Positions 16,338 to 23,230 of a stretch of DNA of 60,061 bases are shown piece by piece; within the stretch, counting starts at the first letter, position 1; every line of letters begins with the position of its first letter. Made by a program: the position numbers and the translations under genes. Source of the DNA: an uncultured Pirellula sp. GTDB taxonomy: Bacteria; Planctomycetota; Planctomycetia; Pirellulales; Pirellulaceae. The stretch spans positions 1 to 60,061 of the forward strand of contig CAIOHR010000350.1 in assembly GCA_903858115.1 (NCBI GenBank). The letters are read 5' to 3'. The notes beneath the pieces were generated by a model. It ran no database searches and was not told where the DNA came from. It was given only the letters and a program-made list of their open reading frames with translations.

Positions 16338-17371
16338 TTCAGTTCCTCCATGACAACAGCATGCGCCCGAGCAGTATCAGCCGCCGACTCGATCACATCA
16401 CAACCGGCACCCGAGCAGACCCACGCTCGAGCATCCTTTCCGACTTGGGGGCTCACGATCCGAACGGGGGCAACGATCACCACCGCATCGGCTAGTTTTT
16501 CCGCTCCACGTCGGCCGGCATCATCCCGATCCGCAACAATGACGATTTCCTGAGGGAGCAACCAACGGCACATCCCGAGCAGAAAATCAGCGCCACAACC
16601 CGCCGAGGGAACGCCGATCGCATCCAAACCAATCGACAACAGGGCCGCCGTATCGGTAGGCCCCTCAACGACCCACAGCCGACGACAATGCTCGATCAAT
16701 CGCAACTCGGGCGAAAAGAACAGGCCCGCCACTGAACCCCGCACAGCCCATTTTTGGGCCGTTCTCGGGCATCTCAAACGAATCCCGATGATACTCCCCG
16801 CATCGTCTCGCATCGGCCATGATGACGCTCGATGTTCTGGGCTCCAGCCCACACACAGCCGGATCAGGGGATCAGTCGGCAACCCAAGTAACTGGGCCGC
16901 TTTCTCAATCCACCTGGGCCGCATGTTCCGGGCCCACACCTTGGCAATCAACTCGAACCGTTTAGAATCTTTCCCCGATGGAATTGGAATCGAGTAAACA
17001 CGCTCACGCACCCGAGGGGATGCAACGCCACCACCGAGATAATTGCCAAGCCATTTGCACACTTCCGGAAAGCTCAACCCTAGCCACCATCGCAGAGTAG
17101 CTACACCATCACCCGCCTTAGGATCGGTACTCGAATTGAAACAACGCCGGCACAACACAGCGCCCCGATACTCGATATCTTTCATGGGAGCGAATCGATC
17201 AGCGCCGCCGCACCGAGGACAGGGCCGACCAATACGACCCTCGAGCAATGACGACGGGACTCCCGCCGCCTCGAGAATCTCGACCCATCGACCCGCAGCT
17301 CGCCCACGTAGATCATCGATGTTAAAATGATTGAAGCTAAGTACCTGGGGGGAGTTTCGATAGTTACGCAT
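16334..17371 (-). CDS. Zinc-ribbon/Toprim DNA primase, 345 aa
   Basis: The N-terminal zinc-binding primase domain has CPRCGG (Cys51, Cys54) and LCRRCF (Cys74, Cys77), the arrangement of DnaG and of phage P4 alpha-type primases. The Toprim domain follows: WVVEGPTDTAALLSIG with the acidic Glu near residue 236, and IVADRDDAGRRGA with the DxD near 281. There is no DnaB-binding C-terminal domain, as in many mobile-element primases. It starts within the end of the AlpA-like gene and overlaps the DUF3987 gene by 4 bp. Role: primer synthesis for replication of the element. Confidence 0.85.
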   Translation of the reverse strand: MRNYRNSPQVLSFNHFNIDDLRGRAAGRWVEILEAAGVPSSLLEGRIGRPCPRCGGADRFAPMKDIEYRGAVLCRRCFNSSTDPKAGDGVATLRWWLGLSFPEVCKWLGNYLGGGVASPRVRERVYSIPIPSGKDSKRFELIAKVWARNMRPRWIEKAAQLLGLPTDPLIRLCVGWSPEHRASSWPMRDDAGSIIGIRLRCPRTAQKWAVRGSVAGLFFSPELRLIEHCRRLWVVEGPTDTAALLSIGLDAIGVPSAGCGADFLLGMCRWLLPQEIVIVADRDDAGRRGAEKLADAVVIVAPVRIVSPQVGKDARAWVCSGAGCDVIESAADTARAHAVVMEELK

Positions 17372-17609
17372 CGGCTCCCCCTTTTTCGTGAAGGCCCAGT
17401 AAGTCGGATCGCCGATACCGCCGCAGCCGACCTACTTTCACCGAGGGTATCGCCCCCGACTTGGTTCGTCGCTCAATCGTCGGTACGCTACACGCTAGCA
17501 ACGCCGCAGCTCCAAGGGCATCTAGATAAACGTCCCCAGTAGCCCGACTAGATAGCCGCTCAGCAATCGCATCGGCTAGTTGTTGGATTTCGATGGGAGA
17601 TAGGCTCAT
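17364..17609 (-). CDS. AlpA/MerR-like helix-turn-helix protein, 81 aa
   Basis: A short protein with a winged-helix excisionase-type domain: DALGAAALLACSVPTIERR followed by KVGRLRRYRRSDLLG. Such proteins bind DNA as excisionase or as an activator of integrase and replication genes (AlpA of the P4 family). It overlaps the primase start by 8 bp and the preceding HTH gene by 4 bp, forming a compact operon. Which of the two HTH proteins is the directionality factor cannot be told from sequence. Confidence 0.72.
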   Translation of the reverse strand: MSLSPIEIQQLADAIAERLSSRATGDVYLDALGAAALLACSVPTIERRTKSGAIPSVKVGRLRRYRRSDLLGLHEKGGADA

Positions 17610-17818
17610 GCGTCACCCCTTTTCGACTCAGGGGCAGCCATCGCCGCCACAATCGGGCCAACAACATCAGGCCTAAACAACCATCGATGGCCAGCAAGCA
17701 ACGCCGGCACATCACCAGTTTCAGCACGCTCTTTCAGCCATGCACTCGGCACACCCAAACGGGCCGCCATTCTCCTAAGGGGCAACAGATCCCGCCCCCT
17801 CTCAATAGAATCATTCAT
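17606..17818 (-). CDS. Second excisionase-like HTH protein, 70 aa
   Basis: Starts MNDSIERGRDLLPLRRMAARLG and continues with VPSAWLKERAETGDVPALLAGHRWLFRPD, an AlpA/MerR-like winged helix with the typical pattern of a recognition helix and a short wing. It is the first gene of the primase operon. I chose ATG 17818 rather than 17836 because the extra six residues (MIGVCK) add nothing to the fold. The upstream 100 bp hold an inverted repeat and CGGTTA iterons, plausible binding sites for this protein or for the primase complex. Confidence 0.7.
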   Translation of the reverse strand: MNDSIERGRDLLPLRRMAARLGVPSAWLKERAETGDVPALLAGHRWLFRPDVVGPIVAAMAAPESKRGDA

Positions 17819-17819
17819 C

Positions 17820-17890
17820 TTACATACTCCAATCACGCCATTCCAAATTGGCTAATCACTACATCGATCAACCGATGCAAGAGTATGTAA
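17820..17890. promoter_or_regulatory. Inverted repeat TTACATACTC / GAGTATGTAA bracketing the primase-operon promoter region
   Basis: The 10-mer at 17820-17829 is the exact reverse complement of 17881-17890, with 51 bp between. A second, smaller palindrome CATCG/CGATG lies within (about 17863-17878). The pair flanks the space just upstream of the first HTH gene, so it looks like an operator recognised by one of the two HTH proteins. Confidence 0.5.
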
Positions 17891-17898
17891 ATACGAAC

Positions 17899-17937
17899 CG
17901 GTTACTGTCCCGGTTACAAACGGTTACAACCGGTTAG
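17899..17937. promoter_or_regulatory. Four CGGTTA iterons at 10-12 bp spacing, candidate replication or control site
   Basis: CGGTTAC begins at 17899, 17911 and 17921, and CGGTTAG at 17931. The spacings of 12, 10 and 10 bp place all copies on about the same DNA face. They overlap the 3' end of the 378-aa gene and lie 80 bp upstream of the primase operon. P4-type satellites have iterons read by their primase-helicase; equivalence here is inference. Confidence 0.5.
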
Positions 17938-19060
17938 GATTGCGGGATTTTTCTTTTGTTAAATACCATCCCTTTGGCTTTCGCCCTTTGATGATTTCAG
18001 CCACGGGGTGAGTTAAAGAATCTTCCTGCAGTCGATTAAAACGGAATATCCTCTTGAACCCATCCAAGGGTATGTTTCCAACTTTTCCCTCCATTTCATC
18101 GGGTGTAACTATTCGCTCTTCACCATACGCCTTAGCTAATAACTCTAAGGCAATCATCATTTGATCCGTAAGGCCGTCGTAGTGCTTACCATCCCAAACA
18201 AACAAATCCTTCGAACGATATAGCCCATCCTCTAAATCGCTCACTTTATCCGGAGCAACAGGTTGTTCAAACACAGGGGCAACAGTTTGTTCGTTTGCAA
18301 ATTGTTTCGCTAACCATTCCAACGCAGTCTCGCTATCGCGCAACCAATGTTTGCGTTCAAACAATACCACCTCGGGATCCTCTCCTATTCGCTCAACATC
18401 TTCCGCCGTGTAACGGGGCTCGCCTAGTTGCCACTCATCTCTAGTTTTCCACATTGCAACGGGCCACCATTCGCAGTTTTTGCCGACACGCACCAACCAC
18501 ACAGGCCGGGGCAATGTAGCATCTCGGGCCAACTCGCTCACTTGATTCACTACGTCAGGCCAACACCTTTTACCCGCCACCGATCCACGCCCGGGCCATA
18601 GCAACCGACTCAGATCCCCCCAACGTCCCCACGTCCATTCGCCAGCACGCTCGAGTAGTTCACACGCATGGGTAGCATTAGCCCCAGCTAGATCCCATTC
18701 ATGCGATGTTGACCAACCGGATTCCATCACCATCGATTGTCCAGCAGTATTCACGATAGGCATACAGTCGAATGGCCCATACCACACCGGGGCCGATAGC
18801 TCTTCCTCGACAGTTTGTGGGCGCACGTCCGACAACTCTAAGCCATCGGCACAGCCACACACCCGGCCACGGTTTAATCCAACAGGCTCCGCAGTTATCC
18901 GTTGTTGTAATCGCCAATAGTCTCTCACCCGAGGAACAGGCTCCCGGCACCATGTCAGCTCACGTTCAGTCACAATAGACCCAGACACATCCGCCAGGGC
19001 CAGCCGTCCAAAATCTCGAGCTAGACGCTCACACTCCGTCGCCAAATTGGCAATTTCCAT
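17924..19060 (-). CDS. Element-encoded protein of unknown function, 378 aa
   Basis: I do not recognise a family. The protein is soluble, rich in Trp, Glu and Arg, with an N-terminal helical part (residues 1-60), a Cys-containing turn GRVCGCADG near residue 67, and a Trp-rich centre (ERAGEWTWGRWGDLSRLLW). The C-terminal third (LYRSKDLFVWDGKHYDGLTDQMMIALELL onward, then LDGFKRIFRFNRL) resembles a winged-helix DNA-binding module as seen at the end of some phage regulators. It is transcribed toward the HTH genes after a gap holding the iterons. Possible roles are phage interference, packaging or replication control; none can be supported directly. Start ATG at 19060. Confidence 0.65.
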   Translation of the reverse strand: MEIANLATECERLARDFGRLALADVSGSIVTERELTWCREPVPRVRDYWRLQQRITAEPVGLNRGRVCGCADGLELSDVRPQTVEEELSAPVWYGPFDCMPIVNTAGQSMVMESGWSTSHEWDLAGANATHACELLERAGEWTWGRWGDLSRLLWPGRGSVAGKRCWPDVVNQVSELARDATLPRPVWLVRVGKNCEWWPVAMWKTRDEWQLGEPRYTAEDVERIGEDPEVVLFERKHWLRDSETALEWLAKQFANEQTVAPVFEQPVAPDKVSDLEDGLYRSKDLFVWDGKHYDGLTDQMMIALELLAKAYGEERIVTPDEMEGKVGNIPLDGFKRIFRFNRLQEDSLTHPVAEIIKGRKPKGWYLTKEKSRNPNRL

Positions 19061-19209
19061 TGCAAGAATTCTCCATGTTTGAATGAAGGGCCAGCCGACC
19101 CAACACAGCGCATGGAGACACGATGCCGAAGGGCCGACCGTTCGCAGGGGATCAGCCCGCTGCCCGATTCAAGAATTCTAAGGAACGCCGAACAAATCGG
19201 CAAACACGC

Positions 19210-19575
19210 TCACGGCATTTCCCTTTGTTCAAGTCTGTCTAGCCGACGCCTCAGTTCTCCCAATTCAGTCAAGGGCATCAGCATATTCAAGATAGCTTTT
19301 GCCGACGCTATTCGATCCCTGGGCTCATTCTCTCCGTTGTCCATGATGGATCTCAACACCTCGACCGCATTGCTCGCCGCCGATGATAACCGCCCGATCG
19401 CCGCATCCGTAGCAGAGGTTCGCATCTCCGAGACCCTCGAGGCAAATCTAGGATCGTTCGATATACGATACCCAGTCGCTTCCGAGCATCCCGCCAATTC
19501 GCACGCATCCCGCACGCTCAACCCTCGGGACACATCCAGAGCGATTCGATCAAAATATTGCTCACGTTTCGTCAT
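19210..19575 (-). CDS. Small-terminase-like (TerS-like) HTH protein, 121 aa
   Basis: The N-terminal half is an HTH of the kind found in small terminases: DVSRGLSVRDACELAGCSEATGYRISNDPRFA. The C-terminal half is helical (IGRLSSAASNAVEVLR, then RIASAKAILNMLMPL) and ends in a Leu/Arg coiled segment, ELGELRRRLDRLEQRE, which could oligomerise. TerS proteins recognise packaging sites, and phage-inducible islands often encode their own to redirect a helper phage. A plain transcriptional regulator is the alternative. It follows the 195-bp small gene with no gap. Confidence 0.55.
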   Translation of the reverse strand: MTKREQYFDRIALDVSRGLSVRDACELAGCSEATGYRISNDPRFASRVSEMRTSATDAAIGRLSSAASNAVEVLRSIMDNGENEPRDRIASAKAILNMLMPLTELGELRRRLDRLEQREMP

Positions 19576-19770
19576 TTACACGCGCCTCAAATCAATGCCA
19601 AGCTCCAGTGCAATCGCAGTCAAATCATGAAATTGCGGTTCACCTGGGTGGGAGTTTTTCACCACCTCGAGAGGCAATCCCAGATCCTTGGCGATCGCTT
19701 CGAAATTCCACTTGCGGTTTTTCCCCTGGGAACACTCGAGATTCTCGATTCGTCTTCGCAATGCAATCAT
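19576..19770 (-). CDS. Small hypothetical protein of the element, 64 aa
   Basis: Starts MIALRRRIENLECSQGKNRKW at the ATG at 19770; a TTG at 19836 would add 22 residues. The rest (AIAKDLGLPLEVVKNSHPG, then HDLTAIALELGIDLRRV) is compatible with a small helical DNA-binding protein. It ends next to the start of the TerS-like gene, so the two are probably co-transcribed. No family is recognised. Confidence 0.5.
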   Translation of the reverse strand: MIALRRRIENLECSQGKNRKWNFEAIAKDLGLPLEVVKNSHPGEPQFHDLTAIALELGIDLRRV

Positions 19771-19836
19771 GATTTTTGAATTTCCTAGGTAGGCCTGGAC
19801 TGTATGCAGGATCCTTGCGGCCGTGAATCGCTCCAA

Positions 19837-20162
19837 GTATTGAAACGTCGGCGGAGTACCTTCGATCCCAGGGGCATACCCCTTACCCCTTACCCCTTAA
19901 ACGGTGTACTGAAATATCGCAGGGTGCTCTCGCTACGGGTAATGTCAGAGGCAGCTGGGACCCAAAACGTAGGGCATACCAATTGTAGCCCAAGCTACAT
20001 TCCAGACAAAGGTTTTGCGGAAACATCCCCACGGATCCCATCGCCAAAAAGTTTTGAAGTCGTGGTTTTGAGGAAATTCACACGAGTGAGGCTAGGAGTC
20101 GTTGGACGAATGCTCGCCAGAAAATCACCACCCCCCGGCTCTAGTACAGTCAAGCATCAGCC
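19837..20162. other. Non-coding right-end region of the element with three tandem CCCCTTA units
   Basis: No gene is seen. CCCCTTA is repeated three times without gaps at 19879-19899, and a small hairpin TGTAGC-CCAA-GCTACA lies at 19984-19999. As the space between the first gene of the operon and attR, it may hold the main promoter, integrase arm sites, or a packaging or transfer site. None of these can be assigned from sequence alone. Confidence 0.35.
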
Positions 20163-20337
20163 TCACGCCTCCGTCTTAACCCAGTCTCGAGCCACGCTAA
20201 GCAAATCCCGCCGGGCCGACTCATCTAGAGCTAGCATCCAGATCGACAGGAGCTCATTAGTCCCCGAGGGCCAACAGTCCCCACCAGCGCCCCCGCTTAA
20301 TTGTTTTTCATCGTTTCCCCTGGGATTCTGAATACCA
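20163..20337 (-). other. Detached C-terminal coding segment of the element integrase (58 codons)
   Basis: This open frame continues the integrase reading frame across the attachment core. The offset between the two cores is 8102 bp; integrase codons begin at positions divisible by 3 in attL and map to the frame used here in attR. Joined at the core, the integrase becomes exactly 519 codons from ATG 13617, including the stop here. The segment encodes GIQNPRGNDEKQLSGG, then SIWMLALDESARRDLL and ends WVKTEA: a short helical domain. In the integrated state it has no proper start (only a TTG inside the core), so it is probably silent. Confidence 0.75.
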
Positions 20338-20360
20338 TTCGAGTCCAATATCGTCCACTG
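20338..20360. other. attR: 23-bp attachment repeat
   Basis: Exact copy of 12236-12258. It marks the right end of the 8.1-kb element and at the same time the left edge of the older material at 20361 onward, whose own integrase ends by reading through this core. Confidence 0.93.
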
Positions 20361-20403
20361 TTACACATATGCCAAGAGAAGACATCAAGCGACAAATGTC
20401 GTC

Positions 20404-20430
20404 AAAGCCCTGAATTTTCGGGGCTTTTTT
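20404..20430. terminator. Intrinsic terminator next to attR
   Basis: AAAGCCC (20404-20410) pairs with GGGCTTT (20421-20427), followed by a T-run to 20430. It lies 44 bp inside the second element and inside the 3' part of its integrase gene. Its place corresponds to the terminator next to attL of the first element, suggesting each element carries one to stop tRNA-Val transcription. Confidence 0.7.
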
Positions 20431-21698
20431 CGTTTCTTGTCCCTCCGAGTCCGAGACAGAAGGGGACGATTCAAGCCCCTCCGAGACAGGCATTGTGGCT
20501 AACTTTGTGGCTAACTTTGGAGACAGCTTATCCATCGCGATATCAAGATCCCCTACCGAGACTGTCCAATAGTGTTCTTTCGCGATCTGCTCCGTATGTC
20601 CACAGATAGCAGCTGCTACGTGGCTGGGGAGACTCTTGGCGAAGTCCGTCGCTCCTGAAGCTCTCAGATTCTGCCAGAGCTTCGGCCATTGTGTTATGCC
20701 AGCTCTTTGGATCATTACCGTCAAACCCTTCCGAAGATTCGTATCGGCTTGGATATTCGGGAAGACATATTCAGCCCCCTCTTCGGCTTCAGCGAACAGC
20801 TTCAGAAGCTCCGTCTCGATTGCCGGCAATAAAGGAAGGATCCGTACTGCCCGTTTTGCGTGATGTTCTGTTTTGCTCGAAGCGACGATCGAGATCCTTT
20901 TCGCTTCCCAGGCGATATGCTCCCATTTCAAGCCCTGGGCTTCGCTGGGGATCCTCAAAGCCCCTAGCCTTGCCAGAACCAAAAGCGATCGCCAAGTCGC
21001 GTTAGGAGCTTTTTCAAGCACCTTCGAGAAGACATCGATCGGGATATAGTGTTGTCTCTCTTTGTTGGATCGTACCGAAGTTGACATTCCGACGAAGGGA
21101 TTCCGAGAGATCAACCCGTCTTCGATCGCCTGTTTGAAGATCTGCCGGCAAAGCCCTGTCCGTCGCTTGATCGTGTTGATCGCCAAAGGCTTCGCTTTCC
21201 CCCCGTCTTTGGGCTTGTCTCTCTTGTTCGATGTTTCAAGCCATTGGCGGAAAGCCTTCGCATCCATTGCCGTAATGCTTGGAAGTGTGCGATCCTTGAA
21301 GAACTCTTCGAGTCTTTTTCGAGTGTGTTGATAGGAGATCCAACTCGCCTTTTTAAGCTCCGACTTATGCGATTCAAAATAAGCCGTGAGATACTGCGAT
21401 AACGGGATCTCTTTCGAAACGGGATCATCGGCTTCGATCAATCCTTTGTCGGAGAGCTTCTTTCGCTGATCAGGAGTAAGCGAAGCTAACCATTCAAGCG
21501 TCTTTCGATCGAGAGGGCTTTCAAAGTCGGATACTGTCGGCGATTGCTTGAACGAAAAGCTTCCAGCGATTCGCCTGGGCTTCCGAAAGATCCGTAAGCG
21601 ATATAACGCACCTTTGCTTTTTGACTGATAAGCGAAGCTGCCAGCTGACGCCTGTTGCTTGTTTTCTGAGACTTGCCATTGTCAAACCTTCCTTCGAT

Positions 21699-21926
21699 TC
21701 ACTTGAGGGGTTGTTGCTTCTTTTGTGTCAATTCGAGGTTGATCAGCTCACAAATTTTGTCGACGTTTGCAAGCGATAACGAGCGATTGCCATGAACAAA
21801 CTCCGACAACGTGCTTTGAGCGATCCCGGTTTCTTTCGAAATTCGATATCGGGTCAGCGCCGAATTTTCAATCGCTTTCCGTAGTTGTTGAGATACTGAG
21901 ATCGTCTTTTTCTGCTTCTTATTCAT
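21699..21926 (-). CDS. XRE-family HTH regulator, 75 aa
   Basis: Cro/CI-type HTH: SQQLRKAIENSALTRYRISKETGIAQSTLSEFVHGNRSLSLANVDKIC, complete across the protein. Start taken at 21926 (MNKKQKK); an ATG at 21938 is also possible. It lies 20 bp upstream of the frameshifted integrase on the same strand, so it belongs to the second element as a likely repressor. It appears intact. Confidence 0.82.
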   Translation of the reverse strand: MNKKQKKTISVSQQLRKAIENSALTRYRISKETGIAQSTLSEFVHGNRSLSLANVDKICELINLELTQKKQQPLK

Positions 21927-21990
21927 TACTTTTCCCATTGCAATGCTTTACCGATTGTAAAGCACATTTGCCCCAAAAGCAACTTCGTTG

Positions 21991-22500
21991 CTATTTTGCT
22001 TTGACTGCAAGCGGATGCTTCTCGCAGTTGATGTTGTTTGGGTTCGGATCGATGTACCAAATTCCGTATTTCTTCAAAGCATAAAGGGCGGATTGCACTA
22101 GTTCCCAATTGCCGTCGAACAAACTGCTTTTTTCCTCTTCATATTCCTCCCATTGCTCGGCAGTGTAATCTGGACGACTCATCTAAGATTTTCCAAAGTC
22201 CAAAAGGTAAGGAGGAGCGACAATTGACATTTCAACGACATGGAATTCAGAATCAAAATCGATCAGTCTCGGAACAGTGAAACCGGCAATTTCATAGACA
22301 TCCCTTTCCTTCAACTTCAAATAGCAGGCGACTTCCCGATCAAAATTCCCAATTCGATCAAATACTTTGACGGCAGTTTCCCGATTAGTTTTCCAGACAA
22401 TTCCCTCTTGCCCGATCCCCAATGGATTGCCAAAATCGATTAAGATGCCCCTTGAGTGCCCAAAGTTCTTTGCTTGAATTACTAGATTGTCGTTGCTCAT
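21991..22500 (-). pseudogene. Kinase-like protein interrupted by one in-frame amber codon
   Basis: Two adjacent frames are in the same phase: 22500-22183 ends LLDFGKS then TAG, and 22182-21991 continues MSRPDYTAEQWEEYEEE. Together they read as one 169-residue protein-kinase-like fold: GIGQEGIVWKT (Gly-rich loop), AVKVFDRIG (Lys), a hinge at VVEMSIVAPP, then YGIWYIDPNPNNINC (a D-x-N-P-x-N loop resembling the catalytic loop of small kinases). From memory, related planctomycete proteins have an aromatic residue (Trp or Tyr) where TAG stands, so a single-base nonsense change explains it. It may be dead, read through, or sequenced wrongly. The start codon overlaps the divergent small gene. Confidence 0.72.
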
Positions 22501-22741
22501 GTCGGTTAAACGTATTCCCTACTCTTCCCAAGTAATTCTTCAACTTGCCATCGCTGGGCAAACCATTGCTCTTTCGCAAGTCGGACCCGATTTTTTCGTT
22601 TTGCGAGATACACCGACTTTTACACATTTGTCCGGGAGCGGACGTGTTGATGTCATTATCAACAACACCGTCACAACTAGTAAAACCGTTTTCCTTCCGC
22701 ATGGAATTGTGAACGGATCAAAAAGAGTTTCCTATTTTTGA
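22499..22741 (+). CDS. Small conserved-looking protein, 80 aa, divergent from the kinase-like gene
   Basis: Starts MSVKRIPYSSQVILQLAIAG at ATG 22499. It continues with LSQVGPDFFVLRDTP, SGRVDVIINNTVTTSK and VFLPHGIVNGSKRV: a small beta-rich protein. I recall similar small proteins in planctomycetes with the phrase QVGPDF.ILREP and a closing LP.G motif, but have no function for them. Its ATG overlaps the ATG of the divergent kinase-like gene in a shared CATG. A TTG at 22487 is an alternative start. It converges with the DNA polymerase fragment, stop codons adjacent. Confidence 0.6.
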   Translation: MSVKRIPYSSQVILQLAIAGQTIALSQVGPDFFVLRDTPTFTHLSGSGRVDVIINNTVTTSKTVFLPHGIVNGSKRVSYF

Positions 22742-23230
22742 TCACTTTGGATTCCATTTTTGGAGTTCCCCTAAACTGTTAAAAACTGCTTCAGCTGCTT
22801 TATACCATCGATCAGAGAGAGCAAACTCGCAAGCGATCGGAATGGATCCCGCCAGCTCTTCCATTGTCTCGCAGAGTATGCGATCGATTCTCTTAGCTGC
22901 TTCCGTGTGATCCGCGTTGATCGGAAGCTCGATCAATCCTTTATCGTGAACAAAAGCGACAGCTCGAAAGCCAGCTCGATACAACCCCCACAAAGCTAAC
23001 TTCGCTCCGTCAGCTGCAAGGCCTTGGAAGGGAGTATTCCGAGACTGAGAGAAGCCGACTTTACCGCGTAGTCTGCCTGTCATCGTCGCGACTGGGGAGA
23101 AGAAGATAATCCATCGAAAGCTGCTCCCCTGCTTCTCGATCCGATCGGAGAGCTTCCGATTCTCGTTCAATGTTTTGAGCGACTCCCAAACACGATCGAC
23201 GTAGGCTTCGCCGTAGTTGACCCCCGAAAC
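22742..23230 (-). pseudogene. C-terminal fragment of a family A DNA polymerase
   Basis: The stretch NTPFQGLAADGAKLALWGLY, then FVHDKGLIELP and ALSDRWYKAAEAV, matches the end of phage-type family A (Pol I-like) polymerases. The palm motif C, normally VHDE, reads VHDK, so the second catalytic acid is lost. Upstream, the frame holds VDRVWESLKTLNEN and TGRLRGKVGFSQSRN, but the polymerase domain lacks its fingers, exonuclease and start. The 5' part is in sequence that no longer makes sense as polymerase. It is a decayed piece of a phage or element replication gene. Confidence 0.72.

Larger units (their letters stand above)
12236..20360. mobile_element. 8.1-kb integrative element inserted in tRNA-Val, phage-satellite-like
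   Basis: The limits are exact 23-bp direct repeats (12236-12258 and 20338-20360), the left one completing the 3' part of tRNA-Val. All genes run on the minus strand: TerS-like, unknown, two AlpA-like regulators, Toprim primase, DUF3987 protein, TubC_N-like/DUF4326 protein, and integrase last at the tRNA. There are no capsid, tail, portal or large terminase genes. The top strand is markedly C-rich compared with the flanking genes, consistent with horizontal origin. The gene set is closest in style to phage satellites (P4/PICI-like), but that classification is inference. Confidence 0.85.
20308..21679 (-). pseudogene. Second tyrosine recombinase, frameshifted near 21525
   Basis: The start ATG at 21679 has a strong AAGGAAGG site about 9 nt upstream. 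It encodes the same arm-domain opening as the first integrase (MASLRKQATGVSWQLRLSVKK) but hits TGA at 21521-21523. The rest is in the +1 frame: SDFESPLDRKTLEWLASL, DQRKKLSDKGLIEADD and the catalytic domain, with Arg in GALRIPSEAQGL, NLRASGATD, CGHTEQIAKEHYW. The 3' end now runs through attR into the first element. Either a one-base insertion or two-base deletion killed it, or a sequencing error or programmed frameshift is present. The HxxR His is Gln. It is the hallmark of an older element in the same tRNA site. Confidence 0.82.

Noticed and set aside
15454..16553. Long plus-strand frames opposite the DUF3987 and primase genes
   Set aside because: Composition (Ser/Thr/Arg/Pro-rich) and lack of any motif mark them as mirror frames of C-rich coding DNA.
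17899..17937. CRISPR-like array
   Set aside because: Repeat units are only 6-7 bp with 3-6 bp spacing, no spacers; they are iterons.
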